Origin: Owenia fusiformis
Lineage: Eukaryota; Annelida; Polychaeta; Sabellida; Oweniidae
Length of the DNA stretch: 64,000 nucleotides
Assembly (NCBI GenBank): GCA_903813345.2
Contig: CAIIXF020000007.1
Span: forward strand, 36,974,759 to 37,038,758
Reading direction: 5' to 3'
This document shows positions 12,401 through 27,400 of this stretch, in pieces. The position numbers and the translations under genes are program-made. Under the pieces are notes generated by a model. The model was not told the DNA's origin. It was given only the letters and a program-made list of their open reading frames with translations, and ran no database searches. How positions within the stretch are numbered: position 1 is the stretch's first letter; each line of letters starts with the position of its first letter.

Positions 12401-15400
12401 ATTGTGTTATCTTCAATCAAAACATCAGTTCCTTTATGTAAATCAAGGTCCATTAGAGTATCACTGTTGTTACGAAATAAATTATTATGGATGTTTATGA
12501 ACAGATTTACATTGTGATAATGCGTTGCGGTGGTTACTTTTATAGCATGTCGTGAATTTTGCTCAAACACAGAGTTTTTAATTGTCATGGTAATCTGAGA
12601 TTGAGAAGCGCCATAGTTGTGACCCATACTTTCAATATATACTGCATATCTATTTTCTCGATCTGTTTTCATGAATACACAGTTGGTGAAGGATATATTT
12701 AACGGATATTGGAAGTATGCACCATGATGATAATTGGAGTCGAAGGTCACACCATCTAGTAACACAAACGTAGCATACGCTGCTTGGATTCCATAATTAG
12801 TAGAACGAGTTATCGTTCCATTGTTTACAATAAGTCTCAGACCATTCTTCTCCATATGTATACCTCTCTGCCCCGCCCTGTCAACAACACTCCCAGTGAT
12901 ATCAAGATATCGCAAAGCAAGTGACTTTATAAGTATACCATTTCCACTTGTTTGACTGATCCTACTATCCCGAAATGTCATACTATTTCCAAAACTATTT
13001 TCTGCAAAGTAAAGCCCAGTTTCCGCTTCTTCAATATGAACGTTATCAGTTTGAATGGGGAGATCATATATCAGCATGCCATATTTCGATCCAGTTATGT
13101 TAACATGATTAACAACAGATGAGTCCGATTCTAAAATACATAATAGAAAAATTATAATTGCAAAATGAGAAATATTGCTTATAATACTTATTGTAAGACT
13201 TGCATTAATTAAATTCAATCGATCTTCATTTTCAACAATGAAAAATCCTATCCAATCCCATACATATAAGGCAATTTGATAAAGTGGTCATAATAGTTCA
13301 TGAAGGCAATGAATGTTATCAGATCAACATAGCTCGTATTTTGGGATAAATCACATGGTAAAATGATTTTATTTCCTTTTTAATGATACATATTGTAAAA
13401 GTGTTTACTGTTCCTCAAACAAAGTATGCAATTCGTTGATTTTTAGATAATAGGCATTTTAAGGAATGATTTTTAGATAAAAGGCATGATAAGGAATGAT
13501 TGTTAAAGTTGCTCGCTACATCTAAAACTTTATTTAAATTTCAAAGGAATGATCAGGAGTGTATATGTACAAGGCCAATACTAATAGTACTTAGAAGGCT
13601 TGCAATTGATCTTTTACCCACCGTTACAATCTTCTAGCTCATAGAAATCATACGCCTCGGTATAGTTGTTCCACAAGCTGGGATTGATGTCCACTCTTGA
13701 TTTGTCACTGAGCTGACATCGTCCATCTGACTCTCTGTATTCAATTGACTTGCATCCAAAGGTTGCTGTTCTACAGCGATGTATACAATACCATCTATCC
13801 CAATTGTTGTTCACCTCTCTTTTGTTGCCATCGATTGCGAAATGTTTAATCATTATAAACCTTGTCCCGTTTTTACAAGCTGAAATCAGGTAATTGCTTC
13901 TGTTAAGAGCATATAAGTGCTACATTCAGTTATTCTCAATGTATGATTTTTATAACGTATGAATCATTGGACGCATTGAGGCAATGAATATATAAGCGCA
14001 AATGCCAAAGGGAAGGGTGACTAAAAACTTTAAAGAACCCAACAAGAAAAGCAAACTGTAAGGGTAAATCTGTCATAAGAAAAGTAGACCCTATATATCC
14101 CAAAACCATGATCTAACGTGAAAAGAAACAGTGGAGAGGTTAAGCTAACGATGTTTTTCACAACGTAACCGTGAACGCAAAGTACAAAAATTAACAAAGG
14201 AATGTATCGAGCGCTCATAGTTTATGCGCGCTTAGTCTACTTCAGATACTCTTTCAGCTTCAGAGTTTTGGGTTTAGAACGGGAGATTTTGAAATTTGAC
14301 GTTGGGTCAACGGGAACCATTTTACTCGTGTCTATTGAACACTATGCTGTCAGTTTTGATTTCGATGCACAGTTGAATTCTTGCTGAACACGATGATGTA
14401 TGTCATGCATGATTTAGCGCCAAAAATCTAACGAAACGAGCTCGTTTAAAATATGTATTAGAAAACCGCATCAATGACATACTATAGAATCATTACACGC
14501 TATGGTGTAGTCTACAGTGATTTTTTTTATTCTGGGAATCAGTTCATATGGTTGAAATAAGGAAAGAATGTGATGTAACCACGTGTCTACTTACCGGCTT
14601 GTTCTATGTCATCCATCGGACTAGGTTACATCGTGGAACGCAGCCAAACACGACAATGAAGCCAGTATTCTGAGGTTATAAAATCTAAATCTAAATAATT
14701 TCCCATTTGCAACCCCTTGGAGATTTCCGGAATTGAACAAAGTAGCGAACGTTGCGATCTTTCAACTTTAGTTCGTTCTTTTTCACCACCTTAGGTGTAG
14801 TGTTTTCATTTAGGAGGCGGTCTTATTTGAATGCATCATTTCAGGTCTTTATGAATCAATAGATCAATAAGCAGACTAAAAATACAATTTAGCAGTTTCT
14901 TTCATTGCGTACTGCGCCTGTTAGGCACGAAATACAATTTAGCAGTTTCGTTCGTTATTGGGCCTTCTATAATCAGTAGCAAATGCTCGGAAAACATTTT
15001 CCAAAATATTTACTTCCGTTTTCCTTGAAGACATGGTTGGGTGACACGTCATTGACACGTCATTAAGTCACATGATCGATACAGTAACTAGTCACGTGAT
15101 CAGACACGTGTCACGTGTCAGTCACGTGAGCTTGCAAAATGGACGATCTAAATTTCCAAAGATTCGGCTAAGATCAAGATAGATATGCTGTTGCCTTCAG
15201 TGTCGTGTTTGGCTGCGTTCCACGATGTAACCTAGTCCGATGGATGACATAGAACAAGCCGGTAAGTAGACACGTGGTTACATCACATTCTTTCCTTATT
15301 CCAACCATATGATCTGATTCCCAGAATAAAAAAAATGACTGTAAACAAACACTGGATTTGAACGGCTATTTATATGAGAAGGCTACATGAATTTGTATAT

Positions 15401-18400
15401 GGTCGAGTGATACGTACAGGTTCAGTTTCGACTATATATGCAAAGCTTAACCTCTCAGTAGTCTAACATCCCCCTCCCCCTCCAATCGAGAACCAATATC
15501 ACAATCCAGGAAAAGAACACCAAGAGACATTTCATTCATACTGAAGTCATTACAATACATGTTGAAGAAAAATTGACATGTTGATTTCCTTGAAATTGAC
15601 AGGTTGATGTTCGTAATATACAAAAATTGGTTGTTGGATTGGTACTTACCTTCTGCCGTTGTTCGCTGAAATATTATACCTTCCCATTGAGTGCTGGCAT
15701 CTTTCCTTGAAAGACTTACTTTTCTATCGGCACTTCCTTCAATGACAAGGCGCCCTATTTCAAAATTATGAAAATAATTCTTACAAGTTTAGTCTTGGTG
15801 TGGTGTTGGTTAATAAGTGTAATCACATTGCAGAACTTTTTCTTACAATTTACAATTTCCTCCAAGGCTGGTTGTTAAATGTTATATTCTCGATTGATAT
15901 GTGCCCTGAACATGACTTGTATGTATCGTGACCCTATATCATGTTTACTATTCTTTATTAGTAGTATTTGCTCTTTGCCATTTGACTAATTACCGCTAGA
16001 TGTATTTTCTAATTATTCTGTTTGTGTTCTGCCATTACCTTCAACGATAATCCCTTGTGCTCCTGGAAACTTTAAATGTACTCCTGCCCTCAAAGTCAGT
16101 GAAGCCCCCTCTCTAGAGAATGAAGCAATTATCATACATTTCAGAGAGAAAAGAAAATAATACCTATATCTATATCTATAATTATACTGTTATCACTGTT
16201 CTAAACAAATACATTTATATGTGTAGCTCTACCCAGTCCAAAAAATTGTATATGTTTCCATTAGGTGACACCCGATTAACGAATATAATGATAGTTATTT
16301 CATTGTCCCCATATTACATACATATGGACAAAAATATTCTTAAGCATATCGTGAGAATATCAATATTCAATATCAGAATTATGGAATGAAATCCAATATC
16401 AAAAATCACGACAAACACTTCCATCCAAATGTTTGGCAAACTTAGTTCCCCTATTGGATTTTGAATTTTTATTTGTTTTGCAATCATGTATTACAGCCTT
16501 GCTCACCTTATATATATGGATCGTTTTACATAGTATGGCTCACTTCTGTATTCCACAACAACGTTTTGAACTACATCCCCTCCAAACAATGATGTCTCAA
16601 AAAACTCAACATCATTATCTTCACTGAATTCGGTTAATTCACGGTTGGTTGCAAATGGATGAATAAATATTCGGTTTAGATTGATGTTGTCGTGGTGACT
16701 GTTCAAAGATGTTTCTATTTCACTTAAGTTTCTAAGACCCCAGTAATTTCGTTCAAAATGATATCCAGTTAATGGTTTCCTCGCGGATGACCTAATTTCA
16801 TAACTTGCCATTGGGTTGTTGATTATATTGTTGTGACCTTCTACTCTGTAAATCTTTTGACTTAGATCGATGGATGTTGCAACATGGTTATTTTCGAACA
16901 CATTGTAGTCAAGCCTAATTTTCATACTTTTGGCGACATTGTACCAACTATAATATGGTGCAATTCTTAGAAGACTTGGTGCTGTGTTGTTTATGACAAC
17001 ATTTCTCTCCAACTCAAAGTCAAATGATCCTCTGTCTTGTAATGTTCCATAAAACATGTAGGCATTATTTCCTGATGCTGCAGGGTTTGCATTGTTCCCT
17101 TCAAAGTGGTTGTCATGAAATAAAACTCTAGCATTGTTACTTATGTATTCCATGTACAATGCGACTCCTGTGTTTTCATACAATGTGTTATTGCTCAAAA
17201 TTACAACAGGTTGACTGCTATATCCCGTGTGGCCATAATAATGTATCATCCTTCCCCCCGTATTTTGAATGAATCTGTTCTTCTGAAAAAACACACCATT
17301 GTATCTTTGTCCATTTGGGCTGAAGTAAAATGTACTATTTGATGTATCAGACGGAATGCCATTGTAAGTGATATTGCAATCTCGTATAGTGCAGTTAAAC
17401 TCTGAGTCGGATGCAGGGTTTGAGTATAGGGCTCCGTGTGTGTTTCTTGATATTTCTGTAGACTCAATGTTCAGTGATGATGTTGAAAGAGAAGAATATA
17501 CTGCTCCATATGTGTTGTCAGTCAATAAACTGTTAATCACTGATATGTTCTGATATGAACCTGTATAGTATAACCCAAATTTTTGATTTCTAGTGGACTT
17601 GATGTTTACAAATTCAATATTTGACATTCTGTAAGATTTCTCATTCCAGAATAATCCATTACCATGATTTTCAGATGTTTTGACATTTTCCAACAAAACA
17701 TTTGAAACGTTTCCTATCAAAAAACGTACATCAAAGGTGATTCCATTCTGACTTGATCTGGATGATTCTACATGTTGAAAAACAGAAGGCATGATTCCTG
17801 TGATGTGAAGTCCAAAGGTTGTATTAAGCAGGCGCACATGTTTCAATGTAGACACTTGGTTTCTACTCGCTGTGCTTAATAAACCGACGCAAGTGATACC
17901 AACATCTTCACCATGGCCGCAGTTATGACTTCCAAAACCATTGTGTCTACATTCGAATAGGGTTGTCTCACTTCCACCACATGCTATGTTATCTAACCAT
18001 ATAGGGCCTGTACCACCACCAACTGTTCTGTAAGTTGCTCCCTCAGACCTCATTCCTGTAAGGATTAACAGTAACCCTGCATACTTGCATATCATAAGAT
18101 AATTTCTATTGTTTATAGTATTTTACACCAACAATTTAATAATGCTTAGTTCAATAAAAGTGTTACATACCCAGATGCCTACAGGCAACCTTAGCATCGT
18201 GAGTATCGAATTGATCGTTACAAACTGAGCCCCATTGACCATTATAAAATACCTCAAGTCTTCCCGATGCAGTATCACCTACCAATCGGATACCTCCTTT
18301 TTCGTTGGCAGTACGCTCTGGAAGAAATAAAAGACATGAACATATAGTCTTGTTACTTTTTTCACTGGCGGATCTGCCCCCCCCCCCCCCCCATTGGGAG

Positions 18401-21400
18401 GGCCCAGAAAAAAATAAGGCCCAAAAGAATGTTGGGCCAAAAAATGCCTTATTTTTTAATTTCAGGCCAAATTTTAAAGTAAATGGGCCTCAAAATTTCA
18501 ATATTCTGGCCCACTTTCGGGTTTTAGGGGCCCAAAGTTTTTTTCTGACCTCCACTTTGCCCCCCCCCCTCCTTGTTGGTTCCCAGATCAGCCACTTTTT
18601 TATGATGTATAATAATATAAGAGTTTAGGACTTAATCACATAATTATTATGTTGCAGTAGTACAATCATCTACAGTGCCTTCTTAAATAATAGTGCATGA
18701 ATGGGTCACCTGAGTGAGTTTAGTATGAAATAATTAGTTAGAGAAGGATATGCATGAAGTAGAGTAGAGTGTAATATTTTAGAAAATATTTTGCCAAATA
18801 GACCTTTGAGATAAGTTGTGATTAATAAAGATGAAAGCATTGATTACAGCAACTCAATACTATATATTATTCTTTCACAATCCATTTAATTGTAAGTTCT
18901 TCTTTGACAATCAACCTCTTGTTAGATACTGTATAATTTTGGAATATCGTGGTATCTGCTCTTTGCTTTGATTCAATGCGCAAATTATATTTACCGGTCG
19001 TGATACTCATTCCAGCCCACTTGACGACAGATGTACGGGGTATGCATTGGATTTCTTTTTCTGCAGTTCCATTCATGTGGATTTCACCTAAATATAAATA
19101 CTTATAGTATATTATCAATACCTTGAAGCTATAAAAAGTCATTCTGGCCATCGTCAAATATAACCTCTAAATAAACACATAACGTTCGACAAAATTACAA
19201 CTCTATTATATTTGTATGTCCAGGTGTAAAAGGGTAGGTGGTCCTATCAAATTTTGGTCCTTCTCTGTATTGATTTATATGGTGACCTAATTACAATTAT
19301 TTTCCTTATTATTTATACACAGTCAGGGCCAGTAAGGGCCGCAAGGAAAGGGGACCATAATCCCCGGGGACCATAATTTCTTTTACACCGGGACATATCG
19401 AATCATTGAAGGGAGATCATAATTTATGCATGACTTACAATTAGTTTTACACGGGAACAAATTATGTTAAATTAACAAAGAATAAATGTGACACACTTAA
19501 AGCAGCTTAGTTGTACTTTTAACAAACGTTATTCAACAAGCTCACCTTCTACTCGAATACCAATGTTCTCGGCAAATTTAAGCACAACACATGGTTCAAT
19601 AAGCAAAGAAGCACCCTCCATAACCACAATGTCTGACACGACATCATATGGACTGTCATCACATCTAAGAGTTACGTTCCCCGTAATTTCTCCTCCAATA
19701 CTACCATCTTGTCGAAAAAAATCTTCTTCAATTGACACGTCTGAGAAATTGTGTGAAAGTAGAAACGGAAAAATGTCTAATACACCAACGGTTGGGTCTC
19801 TTTTGTTGTCATATATACTGGCCAATATTTGGGACTGCTCTTTACTGCCCCACCAGTTCAGCTTTGCATTTATATCAGGGTCGCCTTTTGAAGAGCTTAC
19901 CTAGACACACAAGCGTATACAAATACAACAATACTAGTATAGTGCATGATCAATAGAACAAAAAACGCATTGAATGCTATATATATTGAAAAGATAAAAA
20001 ATATAACATAAAATTAAAGGCATTTGATTCATGAGATGATGTAATGGTTCACCCCTTCGAGTTTTATGCTTCACTTAATTGCATAAGAACTCAGTGTTTG
20101 AATATCTATTCATATATGTTGAGTGAAACTTGTTTAATGTCATAACATGGACTTGCAAGTTAGAATTGAGACACTGAAGTAGTTACAGTCGAATTAGAAA
20201 TGTGCAATTTAGAACTAAGAAATATAAGTTTGATTTTAGATAAGAAAGTTATGTTTTATATATGTATTATCATGAGGTGTTAAGATACTTTTTAACATCT
20301 CTGCAATTCACAACAATATGATATAATGTACCTTAACATTATAATTAGGTTCTCCTTTAATGTTATCAAACAAGTTGTAGTTCAACGATGTACCCGACTG
20401 GACTCTTTGGAGGGTAAAGGCGTTGTTGCTGTTATTTAAGAAGATATTGTAGCTGATGGTACAATTGTTTCTTATGCTTGGATTGATGATGACATTGTCG
20501 CTTCCAAAGTTGTAGAGGAATCGATTATTCATAATTCTTGTGCCACTTGTGAGGTCACATGTCAGGGATAAAGCTCCATGACTCTCGGAGATTACGTTGC
20601 CAATGAAGTCAACGGTTCCAATTCCGGCTTTTAATCCGATAGCAAACGCTACACGACGCATTCTATGAATATCGTTCCCCTCTATCAAGATTGAAGAGAA
20701 ATAGTTAATATTTGATAGATCCATAGCAGATGTGCCCCTCGAACCTGTTGATCGAAATGTGTTGTTCACAATCGATATGTTGGAAGACTCTTCATAACCA
20801 GATCTTGAAGACTGTGTATTAATAGTAACCATTCCATGATTGTTGTATGAATTTTGTTCCATAAATGTATTATTATATATTGAAATAGTTCTAGATCCGT
20901 CATTGCTCCAAGGGGTGTAGTAATGTACACCATAGCCATGTCGGTTGATTGTTCTCTTCATCATACAGTCTCCGAGCTCAAATAAACCATGTTTTATGTA
21001 GGCATAAATAGCATAGGATGAATATTCCGAAATTTCACAACGACGAAGCTTGACATCTATGTGACCATTGTAGTGAATGTAGACACCATGACTGCCTATA
21101 TGTTGAATTGTTACATTTGTGAATCCAGAATATGCTTTGCTACTACCCCCTTCGATATACACAGCTCCACTACCATGTGTGTTACGAATAGCCACGGCCT
21201 TCATTGTTAAGTTGAACTCTCTCATGATAGAATTACTCGACGTTACAATGTAAATTCCAGTGTTTGACGATGTGTCGATCCTACTGTTAGTAACATCAAT
21301 GTTAAGGTATTTGGTTATGGTATCAGAGACATGTATGGCATAATCTGTGTTTATGATTGTTACACCTTTAAGACTAATGTTCCTGCCTTGGCCGTGAATA

Positions 21401-24400
21401 CCATATGTTGAACCATCAAGCTGAACATTATTGAGAAAGAGACCTTTAAGTAAGAAAATAAACAAGTTACAATTATTCTCAGAGAAAAAAAAGTAAACTT
21501 ATTTATGTTTAATAGTGAAAAACTGAAACAAGAATGAGTTAACGCTACATAGCTTACCAAGAGGTGACGGTGATCCGATGCGAATTCCTCCCCATTTGCC
21601 CGTGGGATTCATTCTTCTCATTGATATGTCACCATTGTCAGACTCTCCGATGAGCAGTTCACCTACATCAAATATTATGCATATTTATTTTATTATCTTT
21701 ATATTTTTATTATCTTGATCCATTTGTTGTGGATTTGGCAAAACGTAAATACCATATTTTACTAATATTATATATTGCATTTACAATTTTGGTTTATAAA
21801 ACTGATAGTTGATCGGAGGGGGATAAGTAGAAAATTTAATCACAGGGTAAAATTCAAATAATATAGACATATAAATGTTAATATACAGTACATTGGATTT
21901 GGAAAGGAATGACCTTGAGAATGAACCAATTTACTATTTTTGTTTCCAAAATCTTCAATGCAAAGTGAGAGGAACGCAAATCAGTTACCATAATGTTTCA
22001 TTTTTATCATGAATTATCTAATATTATCACACATTAAAGTGGCAACAAGGCATGTGGAGAGAAAACTTTGACATACCTATTTTTTAAAATGTTTGGATAA
22101 ACTATCAATTTCAGCATTAACAAGTGCAAATTCAGTTCAAAGCTTCTATAAAGGGAGTTCCACTTATAGATTCTTATTAAGACCCATCACGTTTTAATAA
22201 ATTGTGAATCAATATGGGTACATAAGAAGTAAGTATCACTTACCAATTAGATAAATTCCGATTCCCTTGCCAAAAGCCAGTTTAACCCCAGATTCTACAG
22301 TGAGAGTTGCATTTCGGCGTATAAAGATGTTGCGCCGAACGTGGTAGGTATGTTTGAAAACATATGGAATCGTTTTGTTGTTCAAGAGCACACCGCCGAT
22401 AGCACCCGTTGAATCAGTAAAGTAGAAATCGACTCCTTCATCTTCATTCAGTTCAGTCAGATTGCGGTCAGTGTAAAAAGGCGAGACAGTGACATGTGCA
22501 AGATCCATATTCCTACTGTTACCACATACTCTATGTTTCACATCACCTGGATCAGACGAGCCCCAATAGGAATATGGGACATTAACGATTAAAGCTGTTT
22601 TAGATACCGAAACATATAATGCACACTGATCAACGCTTTTGAATTGTTCAAAAGAATTGTTTGCTATTATGAAATTGTCCGTGTCTATCCATAACCAAGG
22701 GGATGCAGCAATGTTTGTAAATTTGTTTCTGAAAATATGGAATCTTCCATTATTATTCGAACTGGTTAACTGAACATCAATGTACCGACTATCAGCTCTG
22801 TTGTTTTCCATTGTATTGTCTTCTAAAAATACGTTTGTATTATGGTAGGCCCTAACCAACATTGATTTGAAGCAGTTGGTGAAGACATTATTTGTTATTG
22901 TAATATTCAACTCAGACTGTTTATAGTTTTTCTCTATTTGCAACGAAGGGTATGAGGTTGCAATGTCCTTGAACACGTTTCTATCAATATGTATTTCGTC
23001 TCCATCAAAGGTGTTGGGGTACAAATATACAGCAAGGTATTCGCGACCGCTGCTTTCTCCCACAAAAGAATTGTTAATCAGTAGAAAACGACCTCCTCTA
23101 TAATTGTTATCCGAGTAATAATATATGGTGTAATAGTAGTTATGTTTCATTTTTGTTGATTCAATTGTGGTATTCCCACTCATTCTGTAAATATAGAGCC
23201 CATTATTTCTATTTCTCAGGATTTCTGCCCTGTGTATTTTGATATTCCCCACGGTTTGATACGTTTCTAAACCCCTTTTAGCATTGTGTGACAACTCCGA
23301 ATCCTCGATGGAGATATTTGCGTGTGTGTCTCTGCAATATATGCCGGAGCTTTTACTTCCCGTTATAATAGTCCGAGTGATAGATAGAAACGGATGGACA
23401 GGACTCCCTTTAAATTCAATACCATGCCCGCCATTATTTCCTATGTATGAATCAGATATCATTGTTGAGTTGGCGAATGATCCCCCGTCGGTGTATTTGA
23501 TCCCGGCTGAGCATTTTGTGATGGTCACGTGATCTAGAGTTACGGAGTAGCCTGTTGCTTGGATACCCACACGCGCTCCTTCTACATAAGCATATTGTAG
23601 TAAGGAATCTACAGAGAGAAAGGATATAGAAAATTGATGTATGCGTTTAAGATTTTAATATAATATTAAAATATATTGATTTTCGTATTAAAAACTTGTA
23701 AATTACTTAGTAGTACTCCGAGCGGAATTTATTTTTTGTTAATTACTATTCTAAGTAAACACTAATTAGAATATAATGCAAAACTTACCACCAGAGACAA
23801 ATATTAGTCCAGTCCAATGCGATGAAATTTCAGACACGGCATCATCAGCCGTGAACTCAACAGGAAGATTGTCGATCCCTTGAGCTAAAAGATTACCTGA
23901 AATATAATTTGTACTGTAGTACACATATCGCGTATCAGAACATATCGCCACTAATAGGGATGTTTCAGCTATTCGGAATCTGAAAGTGAGCTTTACGGGG
24001 AAAGTGAAAGTCAGATTTCAGGGGTCATGTCATAAGTTCAGTTGCATTAAACTTTTATTATAACTGATAAATCAATAGTTTCAAAGCTAAAAACATCAAT
24101 GTGCTTTTTAGAGAATAAAGCAACATTAAAATAATTTCAAGATGCTTTTATTTGTTATTCGCTGTGGATTACATTTATTAGAAATATGACACAAAGTATA
24201 TTCTCTTGTACTGAATATTACATGTATTGATAGAACAGTTGATTGAGCAGTTTAAGCAGTCTCAAAGAGATTAACCCTCCTTATACTAAGATTGACACAC
24301 AATTCTGTGAGCTTTGCCAGATGTTGTCGTGGGTGGCGAAAAAGTGTACTTATAACCTTAAAAACCTTGATGTGACCAATCACATGCTCTACATAACTCC

Positions 24401-27400
24401 GCCTACTCCAAATTTTTCTGTTTAGCCGCTTACACTTTTTTTACGTAAATTTAGGGGTTTTCCGCGTATTTCAGAACTTTTATACTTCCTAAGGAGTGGG
24501 TATCGACATGGATATATTTTATCAGCTAAGAGTCTACAGTCTCCAGGGTATACTAAAGGTCCCCCGGGCCCAATATTTGCCATATAGCCAAATGTTTGTG
24601 CATCATTCATATGACCTAATAAGCCACTATGGACATAACGAAGGTCATTGCTATTATCTACAATTAGTTGGGTATGCATACAATGGTATCCTCTATTTCC
24701 AGATTAAAAAAGTGCTTGGGGTTCATTTTCTGGCCTGTCAATTTCATGGGATGTTCCATCAATAGAGCCAATTGCAAATGGGAGATCATTCCAATTATTC
24801 CTCATTGCATTCCATTCTTCAAGAGATGGCCAACTACATTGGATGCATATAGTTCCCATAATATTGGCCAAACGTCATTAATGACTCGTGACACAGTTGT
24901 AATGCTAACATCGAACATCAGGGAGAGTAGAGGATAACAAGGGTACTATCTCAGGCAGATCAATGTGAGGAGTAGTCTATTGTGAGGTGACATGTTATGT
25001 CGCATACCAAAAGTTCTAGGCAGAAAAGTACCAACCATCTCATGAAACGTATTAACTGTTTCATCAACAGTTTCAAAAAACTCATATGGGTATTTTTCAA
25101 ATAATCCAAGGACATCTCGTCCTTGCCAATTGTTGTTATCTGCACCCAATCTGTTACGAAAATTTAACATAGGATCTGGAGGAGGCGCCAATAAAAACAA
25201 TAGGGTTGGAATTATCTCACTTTGAAGGCCTTCTGGTGGTGGTGCAGCTAGAAACATAAGCAATGCAACTAATGCATGCTTCTCTCTTAGGCTCAAAGTG
25301 TATGCATACCCAAGTAATAGTAGATAATAACAATGACCTTCGTTATGTCCATAGTGGCTTATTAGGTCATATGAATGATGCACAAACATTTGGCTAACAG
25401 AAAAATTGGGAGTAGGCGGAGTTATGTAGAGCATGTGATTGGTCACATCATTTGTATGTATGTATATTTTTTCGCCACCCACGACAACATCTGGCAAAGC
25501 TCACAGAATTGTGTGCCGGTCTTAGTATAAGGAGGGTTAATCTCTTTGAGACTACTTAAACTGCTCAATCAACTGTTCTATCAATACATGTAATATTCAG
25601 TAAAAGAGAATATACTTTGTGTCATATTTCTAATAAATGTAATCCACAGCGAATAAAAAATGAAAGCATCTTGAAATTATTCTAATGTTGCTATATTCTC
25701 TAAAAAGCACATTGATGTTTTTAGCTTTGAAACTATTGATTTATCAGTTAAAATAAACGTTTAATGCAACTGAACTTATGACATGACCCCTGAAATCTGA
25801 CTTTCACTTTCCCTGTAAAGCTCACTTTCAGATTCCGAATAGCTGAAACATCCCTATTACAGAAACCAAATACACAGAAATACTACATAAAGTTATATCA
25901 TGCGTACCATGCACATCAAAACCAGCTTCAGCTGTTGTAAATATTACTTTGACGCCTGGTTGAATTGTAAGAGTTCCTCCTGGTCTAATGGCAACTAGTC
26001 TTGACACAATATACGGACTGAGATGTAAGAATAGGACTTCCTCATCCTATAAAGTGTAAGTACAAGCATAAACATCAAATCCAGAACATAATATCCGACT
26101 ATGATTTTTAAAATGATATATTTAATGATCATTGATTATACTCAAATACTAGGACATCCGAATGTAGAATAAAATAAAAAGCATATTGACAAATTAAACT
26201 AATGAAAAGATTCGTAATTGCTACTTCAATTGAGTTGTTTATTCATGAAAATCTTTTAATGAGCATTTTTATAATTCTAAATAAGTTTCATATTACAGTC
26301 ATTTATTAGAACTAAGTATAACCACTTACCAAAATATCGTCGTCGATAGGCGTGTATTCTCTTTCGGATTCTGCTTTTTGACAGCCATAAAGTTCCATTC
26401 GTATTCCAGGGCGACTATTCCACGTTATGGGAAGTATGCGAACATACCGTGCCTTTAAATACAGCCGTTCATATTTTGAAATTGAGGCCTATTTTATTAG
26501 ATAATATGGCATTAATTTGCTGATATTTCACGTATTTATTGTGCCATTATTAACGGGTTTGCAGATAATAGAGAGGTTTCGCAAAACGATTTTTAGCTCA
26601 ACGGATCCGTAGCCGTAACGTATTTACCAGATTTATGCGTAGTCAGCTCAATTTATACGTGAAGCGATACGTAAAACACGAAAAATGAGGCTTTTCTACG
26701 TTGGTCATTTACGTATCCCATTTATCCTTCGATTATACTGATTTTAGTTCTAAAGGTATCACTTTATGAACAAGCACAGTGTGTTGTGTATAATTTGACT
26801 TCTTGGTGAATGAATTTGTTTATTGTTTGACATAAATCGAGTTTTTCAAATGGTATGTTCAATTCATTTTACACTGTATGGAATGGTATCGCAATAATTA
26901 CAGTGTAAATGTTTCGCACAACGTTTTAGCTACCCGTAACAAACTCCGTAACGTATCGATGAAGAAAAAGTGTATTCAATACGTTTGTCTAACCGACAGC
27001 AATACCGAAAGTACGTAAACTAACGCTTTCTGTGCGTTTTGTGTCCGTATCTATTTTGTCCTTCAAATCTTGATAATTTTTTCCCAAAATGTATAATTTT
27101 AGTAACCTACATGTGTTATCATGTATATCGTGCTAATTTTGATGAAGTAATAGGCTTATCTGTCGATAAATTTGATTATTAGTGGGTGGCCTGCAATTTT
27201 TACGAATAAAGCTTTGTCATATTTGTTGGTAGGCAGCCGTACGGTCTATAATTTCTAGGGTCAATAGTAATACCGTGGTCGATTTCTTAGGGACATCAAA
27301 CCAGTGGTTAGCAGCTAGGCCACCTGAATTTATACTTTGTGCCTCAAGTCACGCTCTAAATCCATATGAATTTATACTTTGTGCCTCAAGTCACGCTCTA

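Noticed and set aside
24946-25497. 183-residue open frame on the minus strand as a gene
   Set aside because: It lies in a decayed Harbinger-like foldback and mixes transposase remnants with antisense sequence of the same element.
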